From the NCBI GenBank assembly GCA_937915725.1, contig CALGGV010000299.1, positions 1-23,506 on the forward strand: DNA of 23,506 bases. Direction: 5' to 3'. Below the pieces are notes generated by a model, which did no database searches, was not told the DNA's origin, and worked only from the letters and a program-made list of their open reading frames with translations. Below, in pieces: positions 1 through 5,965 of the stretch (within the stretch, counting starts at the first letter, position 1; the number at the start of each line of letters is the position of its first letter). Source of the DNA: an uncultured Selenomonadales bacterium. GTDB lineage: Bacteria > Bacillota > Negativicutes > Selenomonadales > Selenomonadaceae. A program made the translations under genes and the position numbers.

Positions 1-15
1 GGCGAAGATATAAGC

Positions 16-447
16 ATGGGCGAAGGTATTCAAATTGTTGCCTTCAAATTGCGTGATGAAGAATACGGCGTAAATATTTTCCAAGTGCAGGAAATTCGCA
101 ACCTCGTAGATATTACCCGCGTTCCTTTTTCTGCCAGTTACATTAAAGGCGTTATCAATTTGCGTGGTAGTGTTTTGCCGGTTATAGATTTGAAAAAGCG
201 GCTCGGGCTTGAACCTACGCCTTACACTGATAAAACGCGCATTGTTACTGTTAAAGTTGGCGATTTGCCCGTTGGTATGCTTGTTGATTCTGTTACTGAA
301 GTTTTAACTATTCGTTCAAAACTTGTCGATACTAAAAAAGCTATTAACGATAAAGATATTGGAAAATTTTTGAGCGGTATTGGCAATATGGACGGTCGCC
401 TTGTAATTATGCTGAACTTGGAAGAAATTGTCGGCTTACCCGGATGA
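16..447 (+). CDS. cheW: Chemotaxis coupling protein CheW
   Basis: CheW is the soluble SH3-like adaptor that links chemoreceptors to the histidine kinase CheA at the membrane array. The 143 residues cover the whole fold: an opening strand (IQIVAFKLRDEEYGV), the receptor-facing stretch VQEIRNLVDITRVP, then YIKGVINLRGSVLPVIDLKK, which is the family's most conserved segment, and a closing GRLVIMLNLEEI. The ATG at 16 is only a minimal start. The frame stays open to the window edge (G-E-D-I-S precede it) and no clear ribosome binding site precedes 16, so the true start may lie a few codons upstream, outside the window. The following genes (cheC, cheD, sigma-28, swrB-like) reproduce the end of the Bacillus subtilis fla/che operon, which supports a chemotaxis role rather than a stand-alone CheW-like protein. 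Confidence 0.95.
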   Translation: MGEGIQIVAFKLRDEEYGVNIFQVQEIRNLVDITRVPFSASYIKGVINLRGSVLPVIDLKKRLGLEPTPYTDKTRIVTVKVGDLPVGMLVDSVTEVLTIRSKLVDTKKAINDKDIGKFLSGIGNMDGRLVIMLNLEEIVGLPG

Positions 448-448
448 T

Positions 449-527
449 AAGGGCTAAGGGGTAAGGGCTAAGGGCTAAGGAAAATAAAAATTCCCTAGTC
501 CTTAATCCTTAGTCCTTAATTCTTAAA
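449..527. repeat. Heptanucleotide repeats forming a long imperfect hairpin
   Basis: Between cheW and cheC lie about four and a half copies of a 7-base unit (AAGGGCT, with one AAGGGGT) at 449-480. They are followed at 493-527 by 7-base units of roughly the opposite sense (CCTTAAT, CCTTAGT and variants). The two halves can pair, for example 469-480 with 493-504, giving a hairpin around a short A-rich loop. It is not followed by a clean T-tract and cheC follows closely, so it is more likely a processing or stability element, or simply a repeat insertion, than a terminator. Confidence 0.7.
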
Positions 528-550
528 ATCGACCGAAGGGAGATTTTTTA

Positions 551-1165
551 ATGAAGGATGAATTTGACCTTTCCCCATTGCAGCTGGACGCTTTAAGGGA
601 GATTGGAAATATAGGCGCGGGAAATTCTGCAACAGCACTTTCACAAATTATCAATAAAAAAATTGATATGAATGTTCCAAAAGTTGCATTTGTTCCTATT
701 GAGGACGTGCCGGAATTGGTGGGCGGTCCCGATGTTATCGTTGTAGGAATTTTTCTGCGCGTCTATGGTAAAGCCCCCAGTAATATTCTGTTTCTTATGC
801 CGCAAAAAAGCGCGTTTTATTTGGTTGATACTTTGATGGGAAAACCCAAAGGAACTACTCAAAATCTTGATGGTATGGATGAATCCGCTTTAAAGGAAAT
901 TGGAAATATCCTTTCCGGCGCGTATCTTAACGCCTTTTTCAATTTCACTCACATTTCAATGTTGCCTTCAATCCCGGCAATGGCAATGGATATGGCGGGC
1001 GCAATTTTGAATGTTGTACTTGTACAGCTCGGACAAATGGGCGATAAGGCTATGGTTATCGAAACAGAATTTTTATCAGAAGAAGAAGGAATTAACGGAC
1101 ACTTTTTCTTAGTGCCGGATCCAGGCTCGCTTGGAACGTTAATAAAAGCAGTAGGAGTTGAATGA
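551..1165 (+). CDS. cheC: CheY-P phosphatase CheC
   Basis: CheC dephosphorylates CheY-P and, with CheD, tunes receptor adaptation in Bacillus-type chemotaxis. The 204-residue length is normal. Both catalytic helices carry the CheC/CheX/FliY signature (D/S)-x3-E-x2-N: D13, E17, N20 in the N-terminal half, and S112, E116, N119 in the second half. Two intact phosphatase sites argue for CheC rather than a degenerate FliY-like domain, and there is no FliN/SpoA tail. The start ATG at 551 follows the ribosome binding site GAAGGGAG with normal spacing. The stop TGA at 1163-1165 is one base before the cheD ATG, so the two are probably translationally coupled. CheC and CheD form a regulatory complex, which fits the adjacency. 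Confidence 0.95.
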   Translation: MKDEFDLSPLQLDALREIGNIGAGNSATALSQIINKKIDMNVPKVAFVPIEDVPELVGGPDVIVVGIFLRVYGKAPSNILFLMPQKSAFYLVDTLMGKPKGTTQNLDGMDESALKEIGNILSGAYLNAFFNFTHISMLPSIPAMAMDMAGAILNVVLVQLGQMGDKAMVIETEFLSEEEGINGHFFLVPDPGSLGTLIKAVGVE

Positions 1166-1166
1166 T

Positions 1167-1652
1167 ATGGCAGCCCTTATAAAAGTCGGCATGGCTGACT
1201 ACAAGGTCGGGCGCGGTCCGTCCACTCTTATCAGCTATGGGCTGGGGTCGTGTATTGGCGTTTCGCTGTACGATCCTCAAACAAAAATAGGCGGGCTGTT
1301 ACATATTATGCTGCCAGACAGCACTCAAGCCCGCGCCAGCGATAACCCCGCAAAATTCGCAGATACAGGAATACCTTTAATGTTAAATGACGTTTTGGCA
1401 TTGGGCGCATCTAAAAGTCGCCTCGTTGCAAAATTGGCGGGCGGCGCGCAAATGTTCGCCTTCGCCAACGCTACTGATATTATGCGCGTCGGCAACCGAA
1501 ATGCTGAGGCTGTGAAAAACATTCTGCGCCGTAATGGTATTAAAGTTATCGCTGAAGATACCGGCGGAAATTATGGGCGTACTGTCCAAATTGATTTAAG
1601 TACCGGCGTCTACAAAGTGAAAACTATCGACCGCGGCGAAAAAGATATTTAG
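1167..1652 (+). CDS. cheD: Chemoreceptor glutamine deamidase CheD
   Basis: CheD deamidates specific glutamines on methyl-accepting chemotaxis proteins and is inhibited or redirected by CheC. I take the ATG at 1167 as start because AGGAG at 1153-1157 sits nine bases upstream; a TTG three codons earlier is in frame but would lack that spacing. The protein is then 161 residues. The catalytic Cys is C29 in GLGSCIGV and the catalytic His is H46 in LLHIMLPD. The C-to-H distance of 17 residues equals that in Thermotoga CheD (C27/H44). The third catalytic position, Thr in Thermotoga (T21), is Ser (S23) here, a conservative change that keeps the hydroxyl. The later GGAQMF and GGNYGRTV stretches are also typical of the family. 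Confidence 0.94.
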   Translation: MAALIKVGMADYKVGRGPSTLISYGLGSCIGVSLYDPQTKIGGLLHIMLPDSTQARASDNPAKFADTGIPLMLNDVLALGASKSRLVAKLAGGAQMFAFANATDIMRVGNRNAEAVKNILRRNGIKVIAEDTGGNYGRTVQIDLSTGVYKVKTIDRGEKDI

Positions 1653-1653
1653 T

Positions 1654-1696
1654 TTTTAGGGACTAAGGATTAATTACTGGGGATTTTTCCCTAAAA
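1654..1696. repeat. Inverted repeat between cheD and the next gene
   Basis: TTTTAGGGA at 1654-1662 is perfectly complementary to TCCCTAAAA at 1688-1696, with a 25-base loop that contains GACTAAGGATTAA, a relative of the heptamer repeats between cheW and cheC. There is no T-tract after it. The next ribosome binding site (AAGGGTGAT, about 1700) follows directly, so the hairpin may affect translation of the downstream gene or mRNA stability. Confidence 0.5.
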
Positions 1697-1714
1697 TCTA
1701 AAGGGTGATTCACC

Positions 1715-2032
1715 GTGAACTTTTTAGCAACTGCATTAACATTGGGAATTGTCTCAATGGTAATTGTCTTTATTTCAGGTATAGCAAGCGGCGTCGTAGG
1801 AATTGTCACGCTTGCAATTAGAAGTTTTTTTGCACTTGCTATGACAAGCGCGGCAACTTATTTCATTATGATGCTTTTCGATTATTATGACGAAATGCAA
1901 ATTAAAAAATTAAAAAAAGACGTCGAAGAAATTATTGAAGAAACGCCCGCCGAAGATTCAACCACACAACCGCCACCAGCTGAAGGTTTTCAACCGCTGA
2001 ATGCAAATAATTTGCCCAACATTGGAAAATAA
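1715..2032 (+). CDS. Small two-helix membrane protein in the chemotaxis operon, unknown function
   Basis: This is a 105-residue protein I do not recognise. It begins with GTG at 1715 behind AAAGGGTGAT. Residues about 4-55 form two hydrophobic helices joined by a short turn containing an Arg (LAIRSF). A charged stretch follows (YYDEMQIKKLKKDVEEIIEE), probably a short cytoplasmic coiled coil, and the tail is Pro/Gln/Asn-rich and likely disordered. It sits between cheD and the sigma-28 gene, where Bacillus has no extra gene, and is co-directional, so it is probably co-transcribed with the motility genes. Its position suggests a link to flagellar or chemotactic function, but nothing in the sequence proves it. 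Confidence 0.75.
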   Translation: MNFLATALTLGIVSMVIVFISGIASGVVGIVTLAIRSFFALAMTSAATYFIMMLFDYYDEMQIKKLKKDVEEIIEETPAEDSTTQPPPAEGFQPLNANNLPNIGK

Positions 2033-2033
2033 A

Positions 2034-2255
2034 TTTTAACAAGCCGCTGAAATAATTTTAGCTAAAAATTCAAAGGCGTTGAAAAATTTACTGCGCTTGA
2101 CTTTAAAAATTTTAACAAGCTGCTGAAAAAATTTTAGCGAAAAATTCAAAGGCGTTGAAAAATTTACTGACGCTTGACTTTAAAATTTTAACAAGCCGCT
2201 GAAAAAATTTTAGCGAAAAATTCAAAGGCGTTGAAAAAATTTTATTTTAAAATTT
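2034..2255. repeat. 76-bp tandem repeat, about three copies, before sigma-28
   Basis: Units start at 2034, 2110 and 2186, exactly 76 bases apart, each beginning TTTTAACAAG and containing TTCAAAGGCGTTGAAAAA. The first two units are full length and differ by a few substitutions and small compensating indels. The third breaks off near 2240-2255. The repeats fill essentially the whole gap between the small membrane protein gene and fliA. Each unit has a ribosome-binding-site look-alike (AAAGGCG) but no supported ORF, and 76 is not a multiple of three. I see no terminator here. Confidence 0.9.
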
Positions 2256-2281
2256 TACTACAATAGGTGGTGAACAAACTT

Positions 2282-3031
2282 ATGGGAAGTAATACAGAAA
2301 AAATTGATGTAAACGCACTGTGGCAGCAATACAAGGAAAATAAAACTGTTGAAGTACGTAACCAACTCGCCGAACATTATTTGCCTTTGGTGCGAATTGT
2401 AGGCGGGCGGCTTGCAATAAGTTTGCCGCCACATTTGGACAGAGACGACCTTTTGAGTAGCGGCTTTTTTGGACTTTTGGACGCGATAGATCGTTTCGAC
2501 GTTTCCAGAAATATAAAATTTGAAACTTATGCAGGCGTTCGTATTCGCGGCGCAATGATTGATTATCTGCGCTCTAAAGATTGGATTCCGGTTACAATGC
2601 GCCAAAAAATTCGCAAGTATGAACAAACTGTTTACCGCTTAGAAAATGAACTCGGACGCAGTGCAACCGATAAAGAAATTGCAGCGGCGTTAGAAATTTC
2701 TGTTGACGAATTACAAGTTTTAGTTGGACAATGTAACGCCGCTACAGTTATTCCGCTTGAAGAATATTTACAAACTGACAGCGCGGAAACCGTAGATAAC
2801 AATCCCGCCGATGCTATGGAATTTTTGGAACTCAAAGATATGCTTGCAAAGGCGATTGACAAATTGGCGGAAAAAGAACGCACAGTTATTTCTCTTTATT
2901 ACTATGAAGAGCTTACTTTGAAAGAAATCAGCTTGATTTTGCATTTGAGTGAGGCTAGAATTTCTCAACTGCATACAAAGGCTGTTTTAAAAATGAGAAA
3001 TTATCTAGCTAGAAATAAATCGATTTTTTAG
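2282..3031 (+). CDS. fliA: RNA polymerase sigma factor for flagellar genes (sigma-28, FliA/SigD/WhiG family)
   Basis: This sigma-70-family factor directs RNA polymerase to late flagellar and chemotaxis promoters. I choose ATG 2282 behind AGGTGG (2265-2270), giving 249 residues; GTG codons at 2267 and 2270 are in frame but overlap the ribosome binding site. Region 2 is clear (LVRIVGGRLAISLPPHLDRD, then FFGLLDAIDRFD, FETYAGVRIRGAMIDYLR and DWIPVTMR), the characteristic WhiG/FliA region 2. Region 3 follows (ENELGRSATDKEIAAALEIS). Region 4 is near the C-terminus (LAEKERTVISLYYYEELTLKEI, then LSEARISQLHTKAVLKMR), with the expected helix-turn-helix. Its place after cheC/cheD matches sigD in B. subtilis. 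An anti-sigma FlgM is not in this window. Sigma-28 binding sites were not convincingly visible upstream of the local genes. Confidence 0.95.
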   Translation: MGSNTEKIDVNALWQQYKENKTVEVRNQLAEHYLPLVRIVGGRLAISLPPHLDRDDLLSSGFFGLLDAIDRFDVSRNIKFETYAGVRIRGAMIDYLRSKDWIPVTMRQKIRKYEQTVYRLENELGRSATDKEIAAALEISVDELQVLVGQCNAATVIPLEEYLQTDSAETVDNNPADAMEFLELKDMLAKAIDKLAEKERTVISLYYYEELTLKEISLILHLSEARISQLHTKAVLKMRNYLARNKSIF

Positions 3032-3085
3032 GTTTTAGGAAATTTTTTTTAACACCTAGCCCCTATTTTGTGAGGTGATGCAATA

Positions 3086-4744
3086 GTGGCAGATGCAAAT
3101 TACCCGTCGCTTGGTGGTATTGACGCCGGGTATAAATATGAATTTCGACCGGACGGAGTTTACTTGACAATTTATCCGGTTGAAGATGAACTTCTTTTTG
3201 AACTTTCAGATATGCGCCAAATTTTGAGGGATTATGGCGTTTTAGATTATGATGTTGCATTGTTGGCGCGTACAGTGCGTGAGGCGTCAGGACAACCCCA
3301 AAAAATTGCGGCACCTGTCGAAGTTACTGCAGAACAAATTGAAAAATTTAATCAAACTTCCGCGCCGCTTGTCAGCGATGAACTTGAAGAATATGCAACC
3401 ATTGTTGTTGAGGTTAGCCGCGATAAAATGCGTGCGTCAGTCAAATTTGACACTAAACACGGCGCAAAACTTCCAACTGTTGATATGGTTATGGACGCCT
3501 TAAAAGAAAAAGGTATTGTTTACGGAATTGACGAAGAGGCGATTGAAGAAGGCGTTAAACATTTTTCAATTTTCGTTGCGGCTGAAGGGGATCCTGCCGT
3601 TCCCGGTGAAAATGCTTACATTGACAGAAAATTTAATCTCGGCGTTAAAGGGCGTCCGGTTATGGACGAATATGACCGCGTCGATTATAAAAATTTGAAT
3701 CTTTTCGTACTTGTTAAAGCAAATGACACGCTTGCAATTAGAATCCCGCAAACTAAAGGCACGCCCGGTAAGGACATTTACGGCGAAATTGTCCCCGCGC
3801 AAAACGGCAGACCAATTCCAATGCCTAACGGCAAAAATACAGTCGTTTTGGGCGAAAATCAGCTTATAGCGGCTATTGCAGGGCAAATTGTTGATACAGG
3901 TACAAAAATCAGCGTCGACCCGCAACTTTTGATTAAAAGTTCAGTTGGAGTTAAAACCGGAAATATCGAATTTGACGGCGGCGTGACAATTAACGGCGAT
4001 GTTAAGCAAGGCTTTTCAGTAAAGGCAACCGGAGACGTTGAAATTAAAGGCAGTGTCAACGGCGGCGAAGTTGAAGGGCGCAATATAATTATCAGCGGCG
4101 GCGTTACAGGTGCTAATCGTTGTAAAGTTCAAGCTGTTGGCGATGTTCGCGTTGCATTCGCTGAAAATGCCGTTATTGAGGCGGGAAAAGATATTTATGT
4201 TGCTGATGTTGCCCTTCATTCGACACTTCGCGCAGGTAAAAGAATTGTTGTTGAGGGCAAGCACGGGCAAATTATGGGTGGCTTGGCAGTTTCCGGCGAA
4301 GAAGTTCAAGCAAAAATTATCGGAAATGAGGCTTACGTTATTACCCGCGTTTCAGTCGGCGTAGATCCAAATTTGCAACGTGAATATCATAATGTTTGCA
4401 AAAGTTACAAGGAAGGCAAGAAAAAACTTTTGCACATTACTCAAACTTTGAATACTTTATCAAAAATCGATATGAGCAAAATCCCGCAAGAAAGATTGAA
4501 TCAGCTTAACGCGCTTACCCGTTCACAATTTCCAATAGCCGGTCAACTTAAACGAGACGAAAAAAGGATTTTGGAACTTGAGGCGCAATTAGGCGATATG
4601 AAACATGGCAGGGTACGTGTTGATGATGTTCTTTATCCCGGCGTCAGACTTTCAATAAATTCAGTTGTAAAAAGCGTTCAGGAAGAATATCATCATTGCA
4701 CAATGCTTTTGGAAGATGGACAAATTGTACTTGGACAATATTAG
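3086..4744 (+). CDS. fapA: FapA/DUF342 polymer-forming protein
   Basis: A 552-residue member of the DUF342/FapA family (flagellar assembly protein A), proteins with a right-handed beta-helix built from short polar repeats. Family members in Vibrio affect flagellar assembly and glucose-dependent motility, but the mechanism is unclear. The N-terminal third has two related alpha/beta parts (DGVYLTIYPVEDE and, from about residue 105, EYATIVVEVSRDK). A family core follows: NAYIDRKFNLGVKGRPV, then TKGTPGKDIYGE. Residues about 275-415 contain Gly/Val-rich helix turns such as GVTINGDVKQG, VEIKGSVNGGEV and IIISGGVTGANR. The C-terminal part (about 425-520) is helical and coiled-coil-like. The start is GTG 3086 behind GAGGTGATG. 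In many Clostridia and Negativicutes this gene lies next to sigma-28 and swrB-like genes, as here. Confidence 0.9.
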   Translation: MADANYPSLGGIDAGYKYEFRPDGVYLTIYPVEDELLFELSDMRQILRDYGVLDYDVALLARTVREASGQPQKIAAPVEVTAEQIEKFNQTSAPLVSDELEEYATIVVEVSRDKMRASVKFDTKHGAKLPTVDMVMDALKEKGIVYGIDEEAIEEGVKHFSIFVAAEGDPAVPGENAYIDRKFNLGVKGRPVMDEYDRVDYKNLNLFVLVKANDTLAIRIPQTKGTPGKDIYGEIVPAQNGRPIPMPNGKNTVVLGENQLIAAIAGQIVDTGTKISVDPQLLIKSSVGVKTGNIEFDGGVTINGDVKQGFSVKATGDVEIKGSVNGGEVEGRNIIISGGVTGANRCKVQAVGDVRVAFAENAVIEAGKDIYVADVALHSTLRAGKRIVVEGKHGQIMGGLAVSGEEVQAKIIGNEAYVITRVSVGVDPNLQREYHNVCKSYKEGKKKLLHITQTLNTLSKIDMSKIPQERLNQLNALTRSQFPIAGQLKRDEKRILELEAQLGDMKHGRVRVDDVLYPGVRLSINSVVKSVQEEYHHCTMLLEDGQIVLGQY

Positions 4745-4756
4745 GGGGTGTAAAAA

Positions 4757-5080
4757 ATGGATATTGCGCCGGTTGGTGTACAAATGACTTATGCAAATGC
4801 CGCTAACGCCAGTCAAGTCCAACACAATCTTAATCACGAGGCAGCACTTCAACAGGGCTTTGAGACTGCGCGGCAAGAAAAAGAATCCGAATTAAAACAA
4901 ACGCAAGTTCAAAATAAAAATGACGCTGAAGGCGGAACAATTAAAGATGATCCCGACCGCAGAAGTCGTGGCGGCGGTTATTATTATCGCAGTTCAAAAA
5001 GAAATCAGCAGGAAGAAGAAACTGAAGATAATTTATCGGTTGACTACAGAAAGGGACGCCTTTTGGATATTTCGCTTTGA
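4757..5080 (+). CDS. Small hydrophilic protein of the motility operon, unknown function
   Basis: This is a 107-residue, highly charged protein with no signal peptide or membrane segment. It starts at ATG 4757 behind AGGGGGTG. The N-terminal part (MDIAPVGVQMTYANAANASQ) is followed by a Gln/Lys/Glu-rich helix (about 30-55), then an Arg/Gly/Tyr patch (RRSRGGGYYYRSS) and a conserved-looking C-terminal end RKGRLLDISL. The gap is 12 bases after fapA and 16 bases to the next gene, so it is certainly in the same operon. Proteins of this look, ending in GRLLDI-like motifs, occur beside fapA/swrB-like genes in related bacteria, as far as I recall. I cannot assign a function. Confidence 0.75.
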   Translation: MDIAPVGVQMTYANAANASQVQHNLNHEAALQQGFETARQEKESELKQTQVQNKNDAEGGTIKDDPDRRSRGGGYYYRSSKRNQQEEETEDNLSVDYRKGRLLDISL

Positions 5081-5096
5081 GAAAGTTGCAAGTTAA

Positions 5097-5813
5097 ATGA
5101 TAACTGAACTTATGATAATTTTAATCGTCGTCGGAGCGATAATTATTTTTGTAGCGTGGACAAGTGCCCGCAAAAGAAAACACGACGATGAAGATCGCAA
5201 GGACGCCGAAGAATCCACTGAAAAATTTAAACAAGACTTAGAAAAAACCGCCAATGAAATTATAGGGCGTATGGAAACTCAAGCGGCGCATTTGGAAAAA
5301 CTTTTTAACGATTCAGAGCACAGTCGCACTCAAATTGAAGGGCGTATTGCCGAATTAAAAAAGTTGCTAAAAAAAATCGACAGCGCGTCAGCTGAAGTAA
5401 AAGATTTATTGGCGCGGCTGGATTATGCAGTTGAAAATTTTGAAACAATGCAAAGACAAGCTAATTTAGCTGAACAAAAAGTTAACTCAAAATCTGCGCG
5501 ACAGCCTACCAAAAGTCCAATGCCCCCGCCGCCAATGTTGATAACCCCGCAACCTTCACAGCCTCCAACGCAAAATTTCGCTCAAGTTTTGGAAAGTTCA
5601 CTAACAGAAAATCCACCGCCTAAACGCTCGGAACAACTTGCAATGGCAGATGATTCAGAACAAGACGGCGCAGGTATTTCCGGAGATTCAGCGGCAGTTC
5701 GTGAAATGTTGCTTGACGGTATGACGGTTGAAGAAATTGCACGTGAAACCGGCTTGGGGCGCGGCGCAATTCTACTTGTTCAACAAATGTTGCGGCGTAA
5801 ATCTAGGGATTAA
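5097..5813 (+). CDS. SwrB/YlxL-like membrane-anchored protein (DUF6115 family)
   Basis: A 238-residue protein with one N-terminal membrane helix (about residues 3-22), then a Lys/Glu-rich coiled coil (about 30-135), a Pro-rich linker (PMPPPPMLITPQPSQPP) and a C-terminal helix-turn-helix-like segment (VREMLLDGMTVEEIARETGL). This architecture and its place after the sigma-28 gene match swrB/ylxL of B. subtilis, which promotes flagellar type III export activation and swarming motility. The C-terminal segment resembles an HTH, but a membrane-anchored DNA-binding role is not established for this family; it more likely mediates protein contacts. The gene is the last of the motility operon, as it is followed 28 bases later by a strong terminator. 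Confidence 0.75.
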   Translation: MITELMIILIVVGAIIIFVAWTSARKRKHDDEDRKDAEESTEKFKQDLEKTANEIIGRMETQAAHLEKLFNDSEHSRTQIEGRIAELKKLLKKIDSASAEVKDLLARLDYAVENFETMQRQANLAEQKVNSKSARQPTKSPMPPPPMLITPQPSQPPTQNFAQVLESSLTENPPPKRSEQLAMADDSEQDGAGISGDSAAVREMLLDGMTVEEIARETGLGRGAILLVQQMLRRKSRD

Positions 5814-5840
5814 AATTTAAATTAAAAATTAAGCGGCGGT

Positions 5841-5868
5841 AAGTTGGCGGAATTCGCCGACTTTTTTT
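5841..5868 (+). terminator. Rho-independent terminator of the motility operon
   Basis: A nine-base stem, AAGTTGGCG (5841-5849) with CGCCGACTT (5855-5863), loop GAATT, runs into a seven-base T-tract ending at 5868. It lies 28 bases after the swrB-like stop and separates the motility genes from rqcH. Confidence 0.9.
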
Positions 5869-5948
5869 ATTTCACTAAAAAATTTTCAGCACGGCGAAAA
5901 AAAATTACATTTCACTAAAAAATTTTCAGCACGGCGAAAAAAAATTAC
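5869..5948. repeat. Perfect 40-bp tandem duplication before rqcH
   Basis: Positions 5869-5908 and 5909-5948 are identical 40-base units beginning ATTTCACTAAAAAATTTTC and containing AGCACGGCG. The duplication lies between the motility terminator and the rqcH ribosome binding site (GAAAGGCGG at 5949-5957), so it occupies the likely rqcH promoter or leader region. The shared core TAAAAAATTTTCAG also precedes both copies of the terminator after the second envelope protein (about 13391 and 13549). Confidence 0.95.
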
Positions 5949-5965
5949 GAAAGGCGGTAAAAATT

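Noticed and set aside
2034..2255. CRISPR array
   Set aside because: The units are contiguous 76-bp tandem copies with no unique spacers, and no cas genes are present.
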